Positions 37,579 to 46,286 of a stretch of 64,000 bases of DNA are shown one piece after another. The stretch covers positions 9,182-73,181 of the forward strand of contig JBBQWR010000026.1 in the NCBI GenBank assembly GCA_038210495.1, given 5' to 3'. The translations under genes and the position numbers were made by a program. How positions within the stretch are numbered: position 1 is the first letter of the stretch; every line of letters begins with the position of its first letter. This DNA comes from JBBQWR01 sp038210495. Its GTDB lineage: Bacteria > Planctomycetota > Planctomycetia > Pirellulales > DATAWG01. The notes below the pieces were generated by a model that saw nothing but the letters and a program-made list of their open reading frames with translations, was not told where the DNA came from and ran no database searches.

Positions 37579-39150
37579 TCAAGCCAATATATCAGTAAGC
37601 ACCTTGCACGGATCAACGCCCGAGAGGCGCGCGTCGAGGCCTTGAAATTTGTAGCTGAAGCGGAGGTGGTCGATGCCCAGGAGGTGCAGCATGGTGGCGT
37701 GGAGGTCGTGGACGGTGGCGATGTTTTCGGTGGCCGCGTAGCCGAGTTCGTCGGTGGCGCCGTAGCTCATGCCTCCTTTGACGCCGCCGCCGGCTAGCCA
37801 GACGGAAAAGCCCTTGTTGTGGTGGTCGCGGCCGTCTCCTTGCGACATGGGGGTGCGGCCGAATTCGCCGGCCCAGACGATCAAGGTGTCGTTGAGCATG
37901 CCTCGCTGCTTGAGGTCGGAGATCAGGGCGGCGCAGGCGCGGTCGACTTCCTTGGCCTTCTGCTCGACGCCGTTTTTCACGCCGCCGTGATGGTCCCAGT
38001 CTTTGTGGTAGAGCTGGATGAACCGGACGCCGCGCTCGGCCAGGCGCCGGGCGAGCAGGCAGTTGGAGGCGAAGGAGCCGTCCCGCGGCTTGCAGCCGTA
38101 GAGGTCAAATGTGCTGGAGGCTTCGTGGCTGGAGTCCATCAAGTCGGGGATGCTGGCCTGCATTTGGAACGCCATTTCGTACTGGGCGATCCGCGTGGCG
38201 ATTTCCGGATCGCCGACGAGCGATTGATAGCGGCCGTTGATCGCGTTGACGGCGCCGATCACGTCTTGCTGGTCGTCGCGGGTGACGCCCGGCGGGTTGT
38301 TCAGGTAGAGGACGGGGTCGCCTTTGCCGCGAAGGTTCACGCCTTGGAATTTGCTCGACAGGAAACCGCTGGACCATTGGCGGGCGGCGATCGGCTGGTT
38401 TTGGCCCCCTTGGCCCAGCGAGGTGAGCACGACGAAGCCCGGCAGATTGGCCGACTCGCTTCCCAGGCCGTAGGTGACCCAGCTTCCCATTGACGGGCGG
38501 CCGGCGATCTGCGAGCCGGTGTTCATGAACATGTGGGCCGGGTCGTGATTGATCGCGTCGGTGGTCATCGAGCGGATGATGCAGAGGTCGTCGACGACGG
38601 AGCCGGTCTGCTCGAAGAGCGAACTGATTTCGGCGCCGCACGCGCCGTATTTTTTGAACTTGGATTGGGGGCCGAAGCAGATCAGCTTTTGGCCCTGAAG
38701 CTGGGCGATCTGTTGGCCCTTGGTGAAACTCTCGGGCATCGGCTTGCCGTTCATCTCGGCCAGCTTGGGCTTGTAGTCGAGCGTTTCGAGATGCGACGGG
38801 CCGCCGGCCATCGTGAGCCAGATGACTCGTTTTGCGCGGGGCGGGTGATGGAGCGGGTGGATGGTACCGTGGACGGCCGGTGGCGGGTCGGCTAGGAGTT
38901 GAGAGTCGAGGAGTGAGGCTAGGGCTACGGCGCCTACGCCGGCGCCGGCTCGGGCGAAGAAGGCTCGGCGGAGGAGTTGGGGGTTGGTTGGGGCAGTCGC
39001 GACCACTCCAAGGGGGACAGTCCCCTTTTTCTCCGAAGACTCCGAAAAAAGGGACAGTCCCCGGCGGGCGACGTCCGCTCCAAGGGGGACAGTCCCCTTT
39101 TCTTCCGAGGACTCCAGAAAAGGGGACAGTCCCCGGGCATTGCTTTGCAT
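37579..39150 (-). CDS. DUF1501 domain-containing protein with repeat-expanded leader
   Basis: This 523-aa protein belongs to the DUF1501 family (sulfatase-like fold), in planctomycetes nearly always encoded with a Planctomycete-cytochrome/DUF1549/DUF1553 partner, as here. WLTMAGGPSHLETLDYKPKL, CIIRSMTTDAINHDPAHMFM, GFVVLTSLGQGGQNQ, VWAGEFGRTPMSQGDGRDHH and DLHATMLHLLGIDH are the diagnostic blocks. The family's Tat-like signal (LLRRAFFARAGAGVGAVALA) begins only at about residue 58. The preceding 50 residues are largely two copies of a GGGGAC element translated in frame (GLSPFLESSEEKGTVPLG and GLSLFSESSEKKGTVPLG). The ATG at 39150 is 4 bp after the upstream stop, consistent with translational coupling. 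Function unknown. Confidence 0.87.
   Translation of the reverse strand: MQSNARGLSPFLESSEEKGTVPLGADVARRGLSLFSESSEKKGTVPLGVVATAPTNPQLLRRAFFARAGAGVGAVALASLLDSQLLADPPPAVHGTIHPLHHPPRAKRVIWLTMAGGPSHLETLDYKPKLAEMNGKPMPESFTKGQQIAQLQGQKLICFGPQSKFKKYGACGAEISSLFEQTGSVVDDLCIIRSMTTDAINHDPAHMFMNTGSQIAGRPSMGSWVTYGLGSESANLPGFVVLTSLGQGGQNQPIAARQWSSGFLSSKFQGVNLRGKGDPVLYLNNPPGVTRDDQQDVIGAVNAINGRYQSLVGDPEIATRIAQYEMAFQMQASIPDLMDSSHEASSTFDLYGCKPRDGSFASNCLLARRLAERGVRFIQLYHKDWDHHGGVKNGVEQKAKEVDRACAALISDLKQRGMLNDTLIVWAGEFGRTPMSQGDGRDHHNKGFSVWLAGGGVKGGMSYGATDELGYAATENIATVHDLHATMLHLLGIDHLRFSYKFQGLDARLSGVDPCKVLTDILA
39006..39136. repeat. Two direct copies of a GGGGACAGTCCCC inverted-repeat element inside a CDS
   Basis: Unit 1 spans 39006-39064 and unit 2 spans 39078-39136, offset by exactly 72 bp. 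Each begins CTCCAAGGGGGACAGTCCCC and ends AGGGACAGTCCCCGG, so each is an inverted repeat whose ends are themselves palindromic. The offset is a multiple of three and keeps the DUF1501 frame open. Confidence 0.9.
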
Positions 39151-39154
39151 ATCG

Positions 39155-42100
39155 TTATTCGCGAGTGATGGTTTCGTGGAGGTTGAGAATCACGCGTGCT
39201 ACGCTGGTCCAAGCGGCTAGTTCCGCGGGGGCGAGTTCGGCGGGCGAGGGGGCTTGGCCATCGTGGAGCAGTTTCGCCGCGTCGGCGGGCGTCTGATTGA
39301 ATCGCACGAGTTGCTTTTCTAGCAAGCCCTTCGCCACGGCGGCCTCGTCTTCGCGCGGAGGTCGCTGGAGCGCTTGGCGCCAAGCCCATTTCAATCGGGC
39401 GTCGGTGGTGTCGCCGCCGTCTTTCACGATCCGGGCGGCGAACACTCGCGCCGCTTCAACGTAGGTCGGATCGTTCAGCAGGACGAGTGCCTGCTGCGGG
39501 ATGTTCGAGCGGCTGCGTTCGGCCGTGCATTCCTCGCGGCTGGGGGCGTCGAAGGCCAGCAGGCTGGGGTGCATGAATGTGCGTTGCCACCAGGTGTAAA
39601 ACCCACGGCGGTATTGGTTCTCGCCTTTGTCGGCGTCATAAGTGCGCGGCGGGAAGTTGAGGTTCTCCCAATAGCCGTCCGGTTGATACGGCTTGACGCT
39701 GGGGCCGCCGAGCTTGTCGACGAGCAGGCCCGAGATGGCCAGCGCGTTGTCGCGGACCAGTTCGGCGTCCAACCGAAATCGGCTCTGCCGCGCGAGCAGC
39801 CGGTTGGCCGGATCGCGAGCCAAGAGTTCCTCCGGCGCGATCGCTGTTTGCCGATACGCGCGGCTCAAGACGATCGTGCGAATCAGCCGCTTGACATCCC
39901 AAGCGTGCTCCATGAAATCGCATGCGAGCCAGTCGAGTAGCTCCGGATTGACCGGCGATTCCCCTTGCGAGCCGAGATCGTCGAGCGTCTTGGATATCCC
40001 GATGCCGAACAGTTGCTTCCAGATTCGATTCACGAACACCCGGGCCGTGAGTGGATTCTCCGGCGAGACGACCCATTGAGCGAGATCGAGCCGCGAGAGC
40101 GGTCGCCCGACCGGGGTGACTTGCGGCTGGGGCAAGAAATGCGGCACGGCCGGTCGGATGGGGTCGCCCGTCTCGGTGAGGAAATTGCCGCGCGCGAGCA
40201 GCTTGACCATGCGCGGCTGGCCCATCGAGATCGACACGAGGCATTTTGGCGTTTTGGCTTCAACCTCCGATCGGTTCTTCTTGAGGGTCGCGAGCTTATC
40301 GCGCAGCGGCGCAAGTTCGGGGGCGACACTCTTGTAGTGCTCGGCGAGCTTGGTCTTCTGGGCGGCGTCGCGCTTCTCGACCGGGACCTTCAAAATGTTG
40401 ACGATCTCCGGCGGCGGAAGTTGGCCTTTTTGTTTTTGAATCTGCAGCGGCTTGGGATCGCTGGTTGCCGAGAGCCGAAAATGCGCGATCGTGTGATTTT
40501 GGCCCCAGAGTTGGTGCATCTTGATCGTCAGCGTGGTTTCGCCGTCGGCGGCGAGCGGTTGCTTTAGCTCGAAATCGATATGCCGATCAGAGCCGGTTCC
40601 GCCCATCACGGCCCAGCCGCGCGGTTGGTCGAGCTTGCCGTCGATCGCGGCGGATGCCGGAAAATTCGTCTGCTCGAAATCGGCGATGGCGGTCGAGAGC
40701 GGCAGCGGATTGTCGTGAGCGTTGAATAGTTGAAATTCCGAGAGCACGAAATTGCCATTGCTCCCGCGGCCCGGCCCGCCGGCGGGCAGCGCCTTGTCGC
40801 TGAGCGCTTCCAATCGCAAAGCGGTAGTCCCTGGCAGTTTGACCTTCAGCTTGACCTGATAGGTGGCGACGCCATCCTTCGGGTTCTGGTCAGCGTGGAT
40901 TTCATCGTGGCTGTCGACCGTTAGCGTCAGATCGCGATCGGCCGACGCACTCTCCGGATGCAGCACGATCCACTTTGCCGTGCTGCCGGTCGTCGCCACG
41001 ATCGATTGCTCCCAGGCGGCTTCTTGTTCCGGCAGTCCGGGCAGCGCGTCGTCGAGCAGCTTTTGCGCGGCGGCATTTTCCGCGTCGAGACGAGCCAATT
41101 CGGCGGTCTGCTCGGCATTGGGCATGGCCATGCCATCCTCGCGGCGGCCGAGGATCGGCTCTTGGATATCGGCGAAGAAGGCGCCCATCGCGAAGAAATC
41201 TCGCTGCGTCATGGGATCGAATTTGTGGTCGTGACAGTTGCAGCAGCCCAGCGTTTGGCCGAGCCAGACCGTGCCCATCGCCCGGACGCGATCCGTCAAC
41301 ATTCGGGCTTCATAGTCCTTAGCCTGCGCGCCCCCTTCCTCGGTCGTGAGCAAAAGCCGATTGAAACACGACGCGACCTTTTGCTCCTTTGTGCTCCCGG
41401 GCAACAGATCTCCGGCCAACTGCTCGACCGTGAATTGATCGAACGGCTTGTTGTCATTGAACGCCTCGATCACATAGTCCCGATACGGCCAGACGTTTCG
41501 TGGATTGTCCGAGTGATAGCCAACCGTGTCGGCGTACCGCACGACATCGAGCCAACCGATCGCCATTCGCTCGCCGTAGTGCGGCGAAGCAAGGACCTTG
41601 TCGACCAAGCGCTCGTAAGCGTCCGGCGATTTGTCCGCGACAAACGCATCGGTGTCGGCGGGAGTCGGCGGTAGACCGAGCAGATCGAAATACAGCCGGC
41701 GAATGAGCGTCCGGCGGTCGGCTTCGGCGGCCGGCGCGAGGCCCTCGCGGGCGAGCCGCGATTGAATCAGGGCATCGATCGCGCCGCGCTGCTTCGGATC
41801 GCCGGGAATTTGCGGCTTGGCAGGTTTGAGATAAGCCCAATGCGGCTGATACTCCGCGCCGTCGGCGATCCATCGCTCGAGCAGTTTTTTTTGCGCGGCT
41901 GTCAGCTTCTTGTTCGACTCGGCCGGCGGCATCCGCTTTTTCGGATCACTGCTATTGATCCGAGCAACGATCTCGCTTTCCTCCGGTTTGCCCGGCGTGA
42001 TGGCCGCGTGATCGACCGCATCGTCGCGCACGTCGAGCCGCATCTCGGCTTTGCGTTTGGCTTTGTCAGGGCCATGGCAGAAGAAACAATTTTCCGAAAG

Positions 42101-42253
42101 GATCGGTCGGATGTCGCGATTGAACAACACGCGATCTTCGCAACGGGCCGGGCGCGCGGTGAATGGAAGCAGGCCCGCGACGAGCGAGATGGTTAGACAT
42201 CGACCCAAAGAATTTCGAAACAACGATCGCTGGCGTCGTAGGCAATCGGGCAT
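39155..42253 (-). CDS. Planctomycete cytochrome c / DUF1549 / DUF1553 protein
   Basis: This 1032-aa exported protein has a signal peptide (about 1-38, LTISLVAGLLPFTARPARC), then a PSCyt1 domain with RPILSENCFFCHGPD (C56, C59, H60, a c-type haem site). The DUF1549 (PSCyt2) domain follows at about 160-365, with LIQSRLAREGLAP, RRLYFDLLGLPPTP and the haem-like CCNCHDHKFDP block. A central beta-sandwich-like region is about 430-620. The C-terminal DUF1553 (PSD1) domain begins near 720 and includes FVNRIWKQLFGIGI, SHRAYRQTA-like RAYRQTAIAPEE and QALVLLNDPTYVEAAR. These proteins are thought to act in periplasmic polymer or electron-transfer chemistry with DUF1501. Its stop is 4 bp before the DUF1501 start. 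Confidence 0.92.
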   Translation of the reverse strand: MPDCLRRQRSLFRNSLGRCLTISLVAGLLPFTARPARCEDRVLFNRDIRPILSENCFFCHGPDKAKRKAEMRLDVRDDAVDHAAITPGKPEESEIVARINSSDPKKRMPPAESNKKLTAAQKKLLERWIADGAEYQPHWAYLKPAKPQIPGDPKQRGAIDALIQSRLAREGLAPAAEADRRTLIRRLYFDLLGLPPTPADTDAFVADKSPDAYERLVDKVLASPHYGERMAIGWLDVVRYADTVGYHSDNPRNVWPYRDYVIEAFNDNKPFDQFTVEQLAGDLLPGSTKEQKVASCFNRLLLTTEEGGAQAKDYEARMLTDRVRAMGTVWLGQTLGCCNCHDHKFDPMTQRDFFAMGAFFADIQEPILGRREDGMAMPNAEQTAELARLDAENAAAQKLLDDALPGLPEQEAAWEQSIVATTGSTAKWIVLHPESASADRDLTLTVDSHDEIHADQNPKDGVATYQVKLKVKLPGTTALRLEALSDKALPAGGPGRGSNGNFVLSEFQLFNAHDNPLPLSTAIADFEQTNFPASAAIDGKLDQPRGWAVMGGTGSDRHIDFELKQPLAADGETTLTIKMHQLWGQNHTIAHFRLSATSDPKPLQIQKQKGQLPPPEIVNILKVPVEKRDAAQKTKLAEHYKSVAPELAPLRDKLATLKKNRSEVEAKTPKCLVSISMGQPRMVKLLARGNFLTETGDPIRPAVPHFLPQPQVTPVGRPLSRLDLAQWVVSPENPLTARVFVNRIWKQLFGIGISKTLDDLGSQGESPVNPELLDWLACDFMEHAWDVKRLIRTIVLSRAYRQTAIAPEELLARDPANRLLARQSRFRLDAELVRDNALAISGLLVDKLGGPSVKPYQPDGYWENLNFPPRTYDADKGENQYRRGFYTWWQRTFMHPSLLAFDAPSREECTAERSRSNIPQQALVLLNDPTYVEAARVFAARIVKDGGDTTDARLKWAWRQALQRPPREDEAAVAKGLLEKQLVRFNQTPADAAKLLHDGQAPSPAELAPAELAAWTSVARVILNLHETITRE

Positions 42254-42494
42254 GGCGAAAATCTTGCGTTAAATGGACTTCAGCTTGAAAATGGACAAAT
42301 CGTTGGATTGCATTGTACCAAGGCATTTTGCGGAAAAACAACAAGCCGGAAATTGCCGAAATCGTTGTCCCGCTTTCGCATCCAAGGCGCCGCCACGACG
42401 GCCTATCCTTGTCATGCGGCGACATGGCCGGTAAGCTCAATCGCTCGACGATTTACCGGCGCAAACTGATTCCGAGTTCCTCGATTTTTCCGCA

Positions 42495-44066
42495 ATGCAA
42501 ACACACGTTCCGATTCGAAATGCCCTGATCAGCGTCAGCGACAAGCTGGGGCTGGCCGACTTCGCTCGGGGGCTGGTCGCGGCAGGCGTAAAGATCTATA
42601 GCACCGGCGGCACGCGCAAGTTTCTCGAGCAAGTCGGACTCGCGATCGAAGACGTCGGCAGCTACACCGGTTTTCCGGAGATGATGGACGGCCGGGTCAA
42701 AACGCTCCACCCCAAGATCTTCGGCGGTATTCTCCAGCGGCACGATCGAGCGGACGACCGGAAGTCGGCGGCCGAGCATGGAATCATTCCGTTCGAGCTG
42801 GTCGTCGTGAACCTCTACCCGTTCGAGGACACGGTGGCCCGGACCGGCGTGACCGACGAAGAAGCGATCGAGCAAATCGACATTGGCGGTCCGAGCCTGA
42901 TCCGCGCGGCCGCGAAAAATCACCGGTTCACCGCGGTCGCGACCGCGCCGGAGCAGTACGCGACGATTCTGGATCAGGTGTCCTCGACCGGCGGCACGAC
43001 GCTCCCGCTTCGCCGCGAACTGGCCGCGGCGGCATTCACGCGAACGGCCCGGTACGACGGCGCGATCTCGGAATACTTTGCCAGTTCGACGGCTCAGGAT
43101 GATTTTCCCTTGGGCATTCAACTTTCGCTGCATCGCAAAAAAGTGCTGCGCTACGGCGAAAATCCGCATCAGCGTGGCGCGCTGTATTCGCTGACCGAGT
43201 CGGGCGGGGCTCATTTGGTCTCGGCCCATCAACGGCACGGCAAAGAACTGTCGTACAACAACCTGTTGGACCTCGATAGCGCACTGGCCATCGTGCGGAC
43301 GATGCCCGACTACGCCGCCGTCGTCGTCAAGCACAACAATCCGTGCGGCGCGGCCACGACCACCAGCCAAGCCGTTGCGATTCGTCGGGCGCTCGACGGC
43401 GACCCGGTCAGTGCGTTCGGCTCGGTCATCGGCGTGAATCGCACGCTGGAAGCGGCCAGCGCCGAGGTGCTTTGCGAACCGGACCGCTTCGTCGAGGCAA
43501 TCGTGGCGCCCGATTACGAACCCGCCGCGGTTGAGATACTCACCACGCGGCCCAAGTGGAAGGCCAACGTGCGGCTGATGGAAGTCGGCCCTATCGGCGA
43601 GCAGCCGGCCGCTTGGCAATTTCGCCATATCGCGGGCGGGATGCTCGTGCAGGACGCCGATCTGGCGCACAACGAAACGGACAAGTGGCAGGTCGTGACG
43701 GACTCCAAGCCCACCGACCACGAAATGGCGGACCTGCGGCTGGCCTGGATTGTCGCCCGGCATGTGAAGTCAAACGCGGTCGTGCTTGTGAAGGACGGCA
43801 TGCTCGTGGGCGTCGGCGCCGGACAGATGAGCCGAGTGGACTCGGTCGAGATCGCCTTGCGCAAGGCGGGCCCGCGAGCGGTCGGCAGCGTGCTGGGCTC
43901 CGATGCTTTCTTCCCGTTCGCCGATTCGATACCGATGGCCGCCGAAGGAGGCGTGACCGCGATCGTTCAACCCGGCGGTTCGCGCCGCGACGAAGACGTA
44001 ATCGCCGCGTGCAACCAAAATCGGATCGCGATGATCTTCACCGGCCACCGGCATTTCAAGCATTGA
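42495..44066 (+). CDS. purH: Bifunctional AICAR formyltransferase / IMP cyclohydrolase
   Basis: PurH (523 aa) carries out the last two steps of purine synthesis, AICAR to FAICAR to IMP. The N-terminal MGS-like IMP cyclohydrolase domain is about 1-200 (ALISVSDKLGLADFARGLVA, STGGTRKFLE, GRVKTLHPKIFGGIL). The AICAR transformylase domain is about 200-523, with RYGENPHQRGALY, GKELSYNNLLDLDSAL, VVVKHNNPCGAA, RHVKSNAVVLVKDG and the C-terminal QPGGSRRDEDVIAACN plus MIFTGHRHFKH. The ATG at 42495 is the family start. The upstream 241 bp (42254-42494) shows no riboswitch or operator that I can identify. An inverted repeat starts 6 bp after the stop. Confidence 0.96.
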   Translation: MQTHVPIRNALISVSDKLGLADFARGLVAAGVKIYSTGGTRKFLEQVGLAIEDVGSYTGFPEMMDGRVKTLHPKIFGGILQRHDRADDRKSAAEHGIIPFELVVVNLYPFEDTVARTGVTDEEAIEQIDIGGPSLIRAAAKNHRFTAVATAPEQYATILDQVSSTGGTTLPLRRELAAAAFTRTARYDGAISEYFASSTAQDDFPLGIQLSLHRKKVLRYGENPHQRGALYSLTESGGAHLVSAHQRHGKELSYNNLLDLDSALAIVRTMPDYAAVVVKHNNPCGAATTTSQAVAIRRALDGDPVSAFGSVIGVNRTLEAASAEVLCEPDRFVEAIVAPDYEPAAVEILTTRPKWKANVRLMEVGPIGEQPAAWQFRHIAGGMLVQDADLAHNETDKWQVVTDSKPTDHEMADLRLAWIVARHVKSNAVVLVKDGMLVGVGAGQMSRVDSVEIALRKAGPRAVGSVLGSDAFFPFADSIPMAAEGGVTAIVQPGGSRRDEDVIAACNQNRIAMIFTGHRHFKH

Positions 44067-44072
44067 AATAAG

Positions 44073-44171
44073 GAGCCGCGCACGAAGGAAGCGGAGCGCG
44101 AGCAAGCCGCGCGCGAAATAAGCGGAGTGCGAATTCGAAACCGAGCCCACCGCTTACTCCGTGCGGGGCTC
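44073..44171. repeat. Inverted repeat between purH and trpC
   Basis: Left arm 44073-44094 (GAGCCGCGCACGAAGGAAGC...) and right arm 44150-44171 (CCGCTTACTCCGTGCGGGGC...) are inverse over 22 bases with four mismatches. The element begins 6 bp after the purH stop and may act as a terminator. The internal GCGCGAAATAAGCGGAGTGC partly repeats the left arm. Confidence 0.8.
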
Positions 44172-44263
44172 TAGGATGCAATGCTGCACATTTCTCGCGG
44201 ACCGTGGTACACTGATCCGCGGTCGGCCCCCATCCGCATTTCGCCATTCCTTGGCATGCAACC

Positions 44264-45049
44264 ATGTCCACAATTCTCGACAAGATCGTTGCCAGCAAAT
44301 GGCGGGAAATCGAACTGGCGAAAGCCAGCAAGCCGGAGGCGGTCTTGCGGGATGAGGCCGCGATGGCGCCGCCGCCCCGCGATTTCTTTGCCGCTCTCGC
44401 TCAGCCGGGCCCGATTCGCCTGATCGCGGAAGTCAAAAAGGCCAGCCCATCGGCCGGCTTGATCCGCGGCGATTTCGATCCGGTCGACATCGGGCTGACG
44501 TACGAACGTCACGGAGCGAGCTGCCTCAGCGTGTTGACCGATGCGCCTTATTTCCAGGGCAGTCTCGGCGATCTGCACAACGTCTGCGATGTGGTCGATC
44601 TGCCCGTGCTGCGAAAGGATTTTATTCTCGACGAGTATCAATTGCTCGAAGCCCGGGCCGCCGGCGCCGACGCGGTGCTGTTGATCGCCGAATGCCTGGA
44701 CGATTGCAATTTGCGAAAGCTGCACCAGCGGGCGATCGAATACGGGCTGACCCCGCTCGTCGAATTGTACGATCCCGAAAATCTTCAGCGGGTGTTCGAC
44801 GCCGGCGCCACGCTGATCGGCGTCAATAATCGCGATTTGCGCACGTTCCGCACCGATCTCAACCACACACTCGCGCTGCGCGACCGGGTGCCGGATCAAT
44901 GCGTGCTGGTCGCCGAAAGCGGGATCCGCACTCGGGCCGACGTGTTGCGGTTGGAAGCGGCCGGCGTCGACGCCATACTGGTAGGTGAGACCCTCATGTC
45001 CAGTCCCGACATCGGCGCAGCCGTCGATTCGCTGCTGGGCAGGAATTAG
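44264..45049 (+). CDS. trpC: Indole-3-glycerol phosphate synthase
   Basis: This 261-aa (beta/alpha)8 enzyme closes the indole ring of CdRP in tryptophan synthesis. N-terminal LDKIVASKWREIELAK and the active-site strand LIAEVKKASPSAGLI (E56, K58) are intact, as are SCLSVLTDAPYFQGS, LPVLRKDFILDEYQLLEARA, GVNNRDLRTF and VAESGIRTRADV. It is monofunctional: no PRAI domain is fused. The rest of the trp pathway is not in the window, as is common where trp genes are scattered. The next gene starts 33 bp downstream on the same strand. Confidence 0.95.
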   Translation: MSTILDKIVASKWREIELAKASKPEAVLRDEAAMAPPPRDFFAALAQPGPIRLIAEVKKASPSAGLIRGDFDPVDIGLTYERHGASCLSVLTDAPYFQGSLGDLHNVCDVVDLPVLRKDFILDEYQLLEARAAGADAVLLIAECLDDCNLRKLHQRAIEYGLTPLVELYDPENLQRVFDAGATLIGVNNRDLRTFRTDLNHTLALRDRVPDQCVLVAESGIRTRADVLRLEAAGVDAILVGETLMSSPDIGAAVDSLLGRN

Positions 45050-45082
45050 CCGGTCGGTTATCTTCCAGCGTGCGAGTGTGCC

Positions 45083-46267
45083 GTGATTCTCCGCCCCGTC
45101 TTTTTGAATAAACTGCTCGTCGTTGCTCTGGCTGTCGTCGGTATTGCAACGGCGGTTCCGATTGGTGTTCGCGCTTGCCCATTTTGCAACGCCGTGAAGC
45201 CCACACTGGCTCAATCGCGCGAAGCGGCGACCGTCGTCGTTCTTGGCGAAGCGACCGATGCCCCTGCGGGCAAAACCGCAGCGCCTCAAACTTTTCGAAT
45301 CCACACGGCGCTTAAAGGACCCAAGCGAGTCTCCGGAGAAACGCTGCGAATTGCGGCCGACGCGCCGGTTAAATCGGGAACCCTCGCGCTGCTGCTCGGC
45401 AATCCAGCGGTCGCTCCCGCCCCATCGCTCAAAGACGCGCCCGCCGAATTGCAGTGGACGGCGATTCCGCTGGACGAGGTCGCTTATGCGTATGTGATGC
45501 AATCGCCCGATTTGCGACAGCCGAGCGTGAAGCGGCTCTCCTATTTCAGCCGCTTTCTCGAGCACGCCAATCCGCAGATCGCCGAAGACGCGCTGGCTGA
45601 ATTCGCCCAGGCATCGTTCGATCAGACGGCCGAAGTCGCGGACCGGCTGCCGATGGCCGATCTGCGCAAGTGGCTCGGCGATCCGGCCATTTCGCCGGCG
45701 CGAAAAGGCTTTTACGGACTGGCTCTGGGGCTGGCGAAAAATGACGCCGATCGCGCGCTCAATCGCCAATTGCTTCGCGAAAAAATTACCGCCAAGGATG
45801 ACGACTTTCGGGCCGGTTTCGATGGAATCTTGGCCGGCTATCTATTGCTGACCGGGCAGTCAGGGCTCGATCTGATCGAGGCGCGGTACTTCGCCAATCC
45901 CAAAGCGGCGGACGGCGACGTGCGTCATGCGCTCAAGGCCGTGCGATTCTACGACCAATACGGACACGAAATTCGCACGGAGCGTATTACGGCGGCGGTC
46001 GCCCATCTGCTCGATCGTCCTGAATTCGCAGGGGAGGCCATCACCGATCTGGCCCGCTGGCAGGACGGCTCGTCGCTCGATCGCATCGCTGGCCTGTATG
46101 GGAACAAGGCCTATTCCGACCCGGACACGCGCCGCGCGATCGTCGGCTATCTCAAAACTTGTGCGAAGCCCGAGGCTGCCGCCGCGCTAGCTAAGCTGCG
46201 CGAGAGCGATCCGAAGGGGATCGCCGCGGCGGAAGAGTATCTCTCGATCCTCTCCGGCGGGAAGTGA
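45083..46267 (+). CDS. Secreted hypothetical protein with CPFC motif
   Basis: This 394-aa protein starts at GTG 45083. A signal peptide covers about 1-30 (LLVVALAVVGIATAVPIGV), directly followed by ACPFCNAVKPTLAQ (C32-P-F-C35), a motif that also heads other planctomycete secreted proteins. The N-terminal domain (about 40-125) looks like a small beta-barrel (VVLGEATDAP, FRIHTALKGPKRVSGETLRI). The rest is helical, HEAT-like in rhythm (QIAEDALAEFAQASFDQTAE; ATDLARW-like ITDLARWQDGSS). CxxC may bind metal or form a disulfide. Function is unknown. It lies 33 bp after trpC and could be co-transcribed, but a functional link to tryptophan synthesis is not apparent. Confidence 0.75.
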   Translation: MILRPVFLNKLLVVALAVVGIATAVPIGVRACPFCNAVKPTLAQSREAATVVVLGEATDAPAGKTAAPQTFRIHTALKGPKRVSGETLRIAADAPVKSGTLALLLGNPAVAPAPSLKDAPAELQWTAIPLDEVAYAYVMQSPDLRQPSVKRLSYFSRFLEHANPQIAEDALAEFAQASFDQTAEVADRLPMADLRKWLGDPAISPARKGFYGLALGLAKNDADRALNRQLLREKITAKDDDFRAGFDGILAGYLLLTGQSGLDLIEARYFANPKAADGDVRHALKAVRFYDQYGHEIRTERITAAVAHLLDRPEFAGEAITDLARWQDGSSLDRIAGLYGNKAYSDPDTRRAIVGYLKTCAKPEAAAALAKLRESDPKGIAAAEEYLSILSGGK

Positions 46268-46286
46268 AAGAGGCCACGACTGGCGG

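Noticed and set aside
38977..39220. Short plus-strand frames full of KGDSPLF/GTVPFF peptides
   Set aside because: They are translations of the GGGGACAGTCCCC repeat units, inside the oppositely oriented DUF1501 gene.
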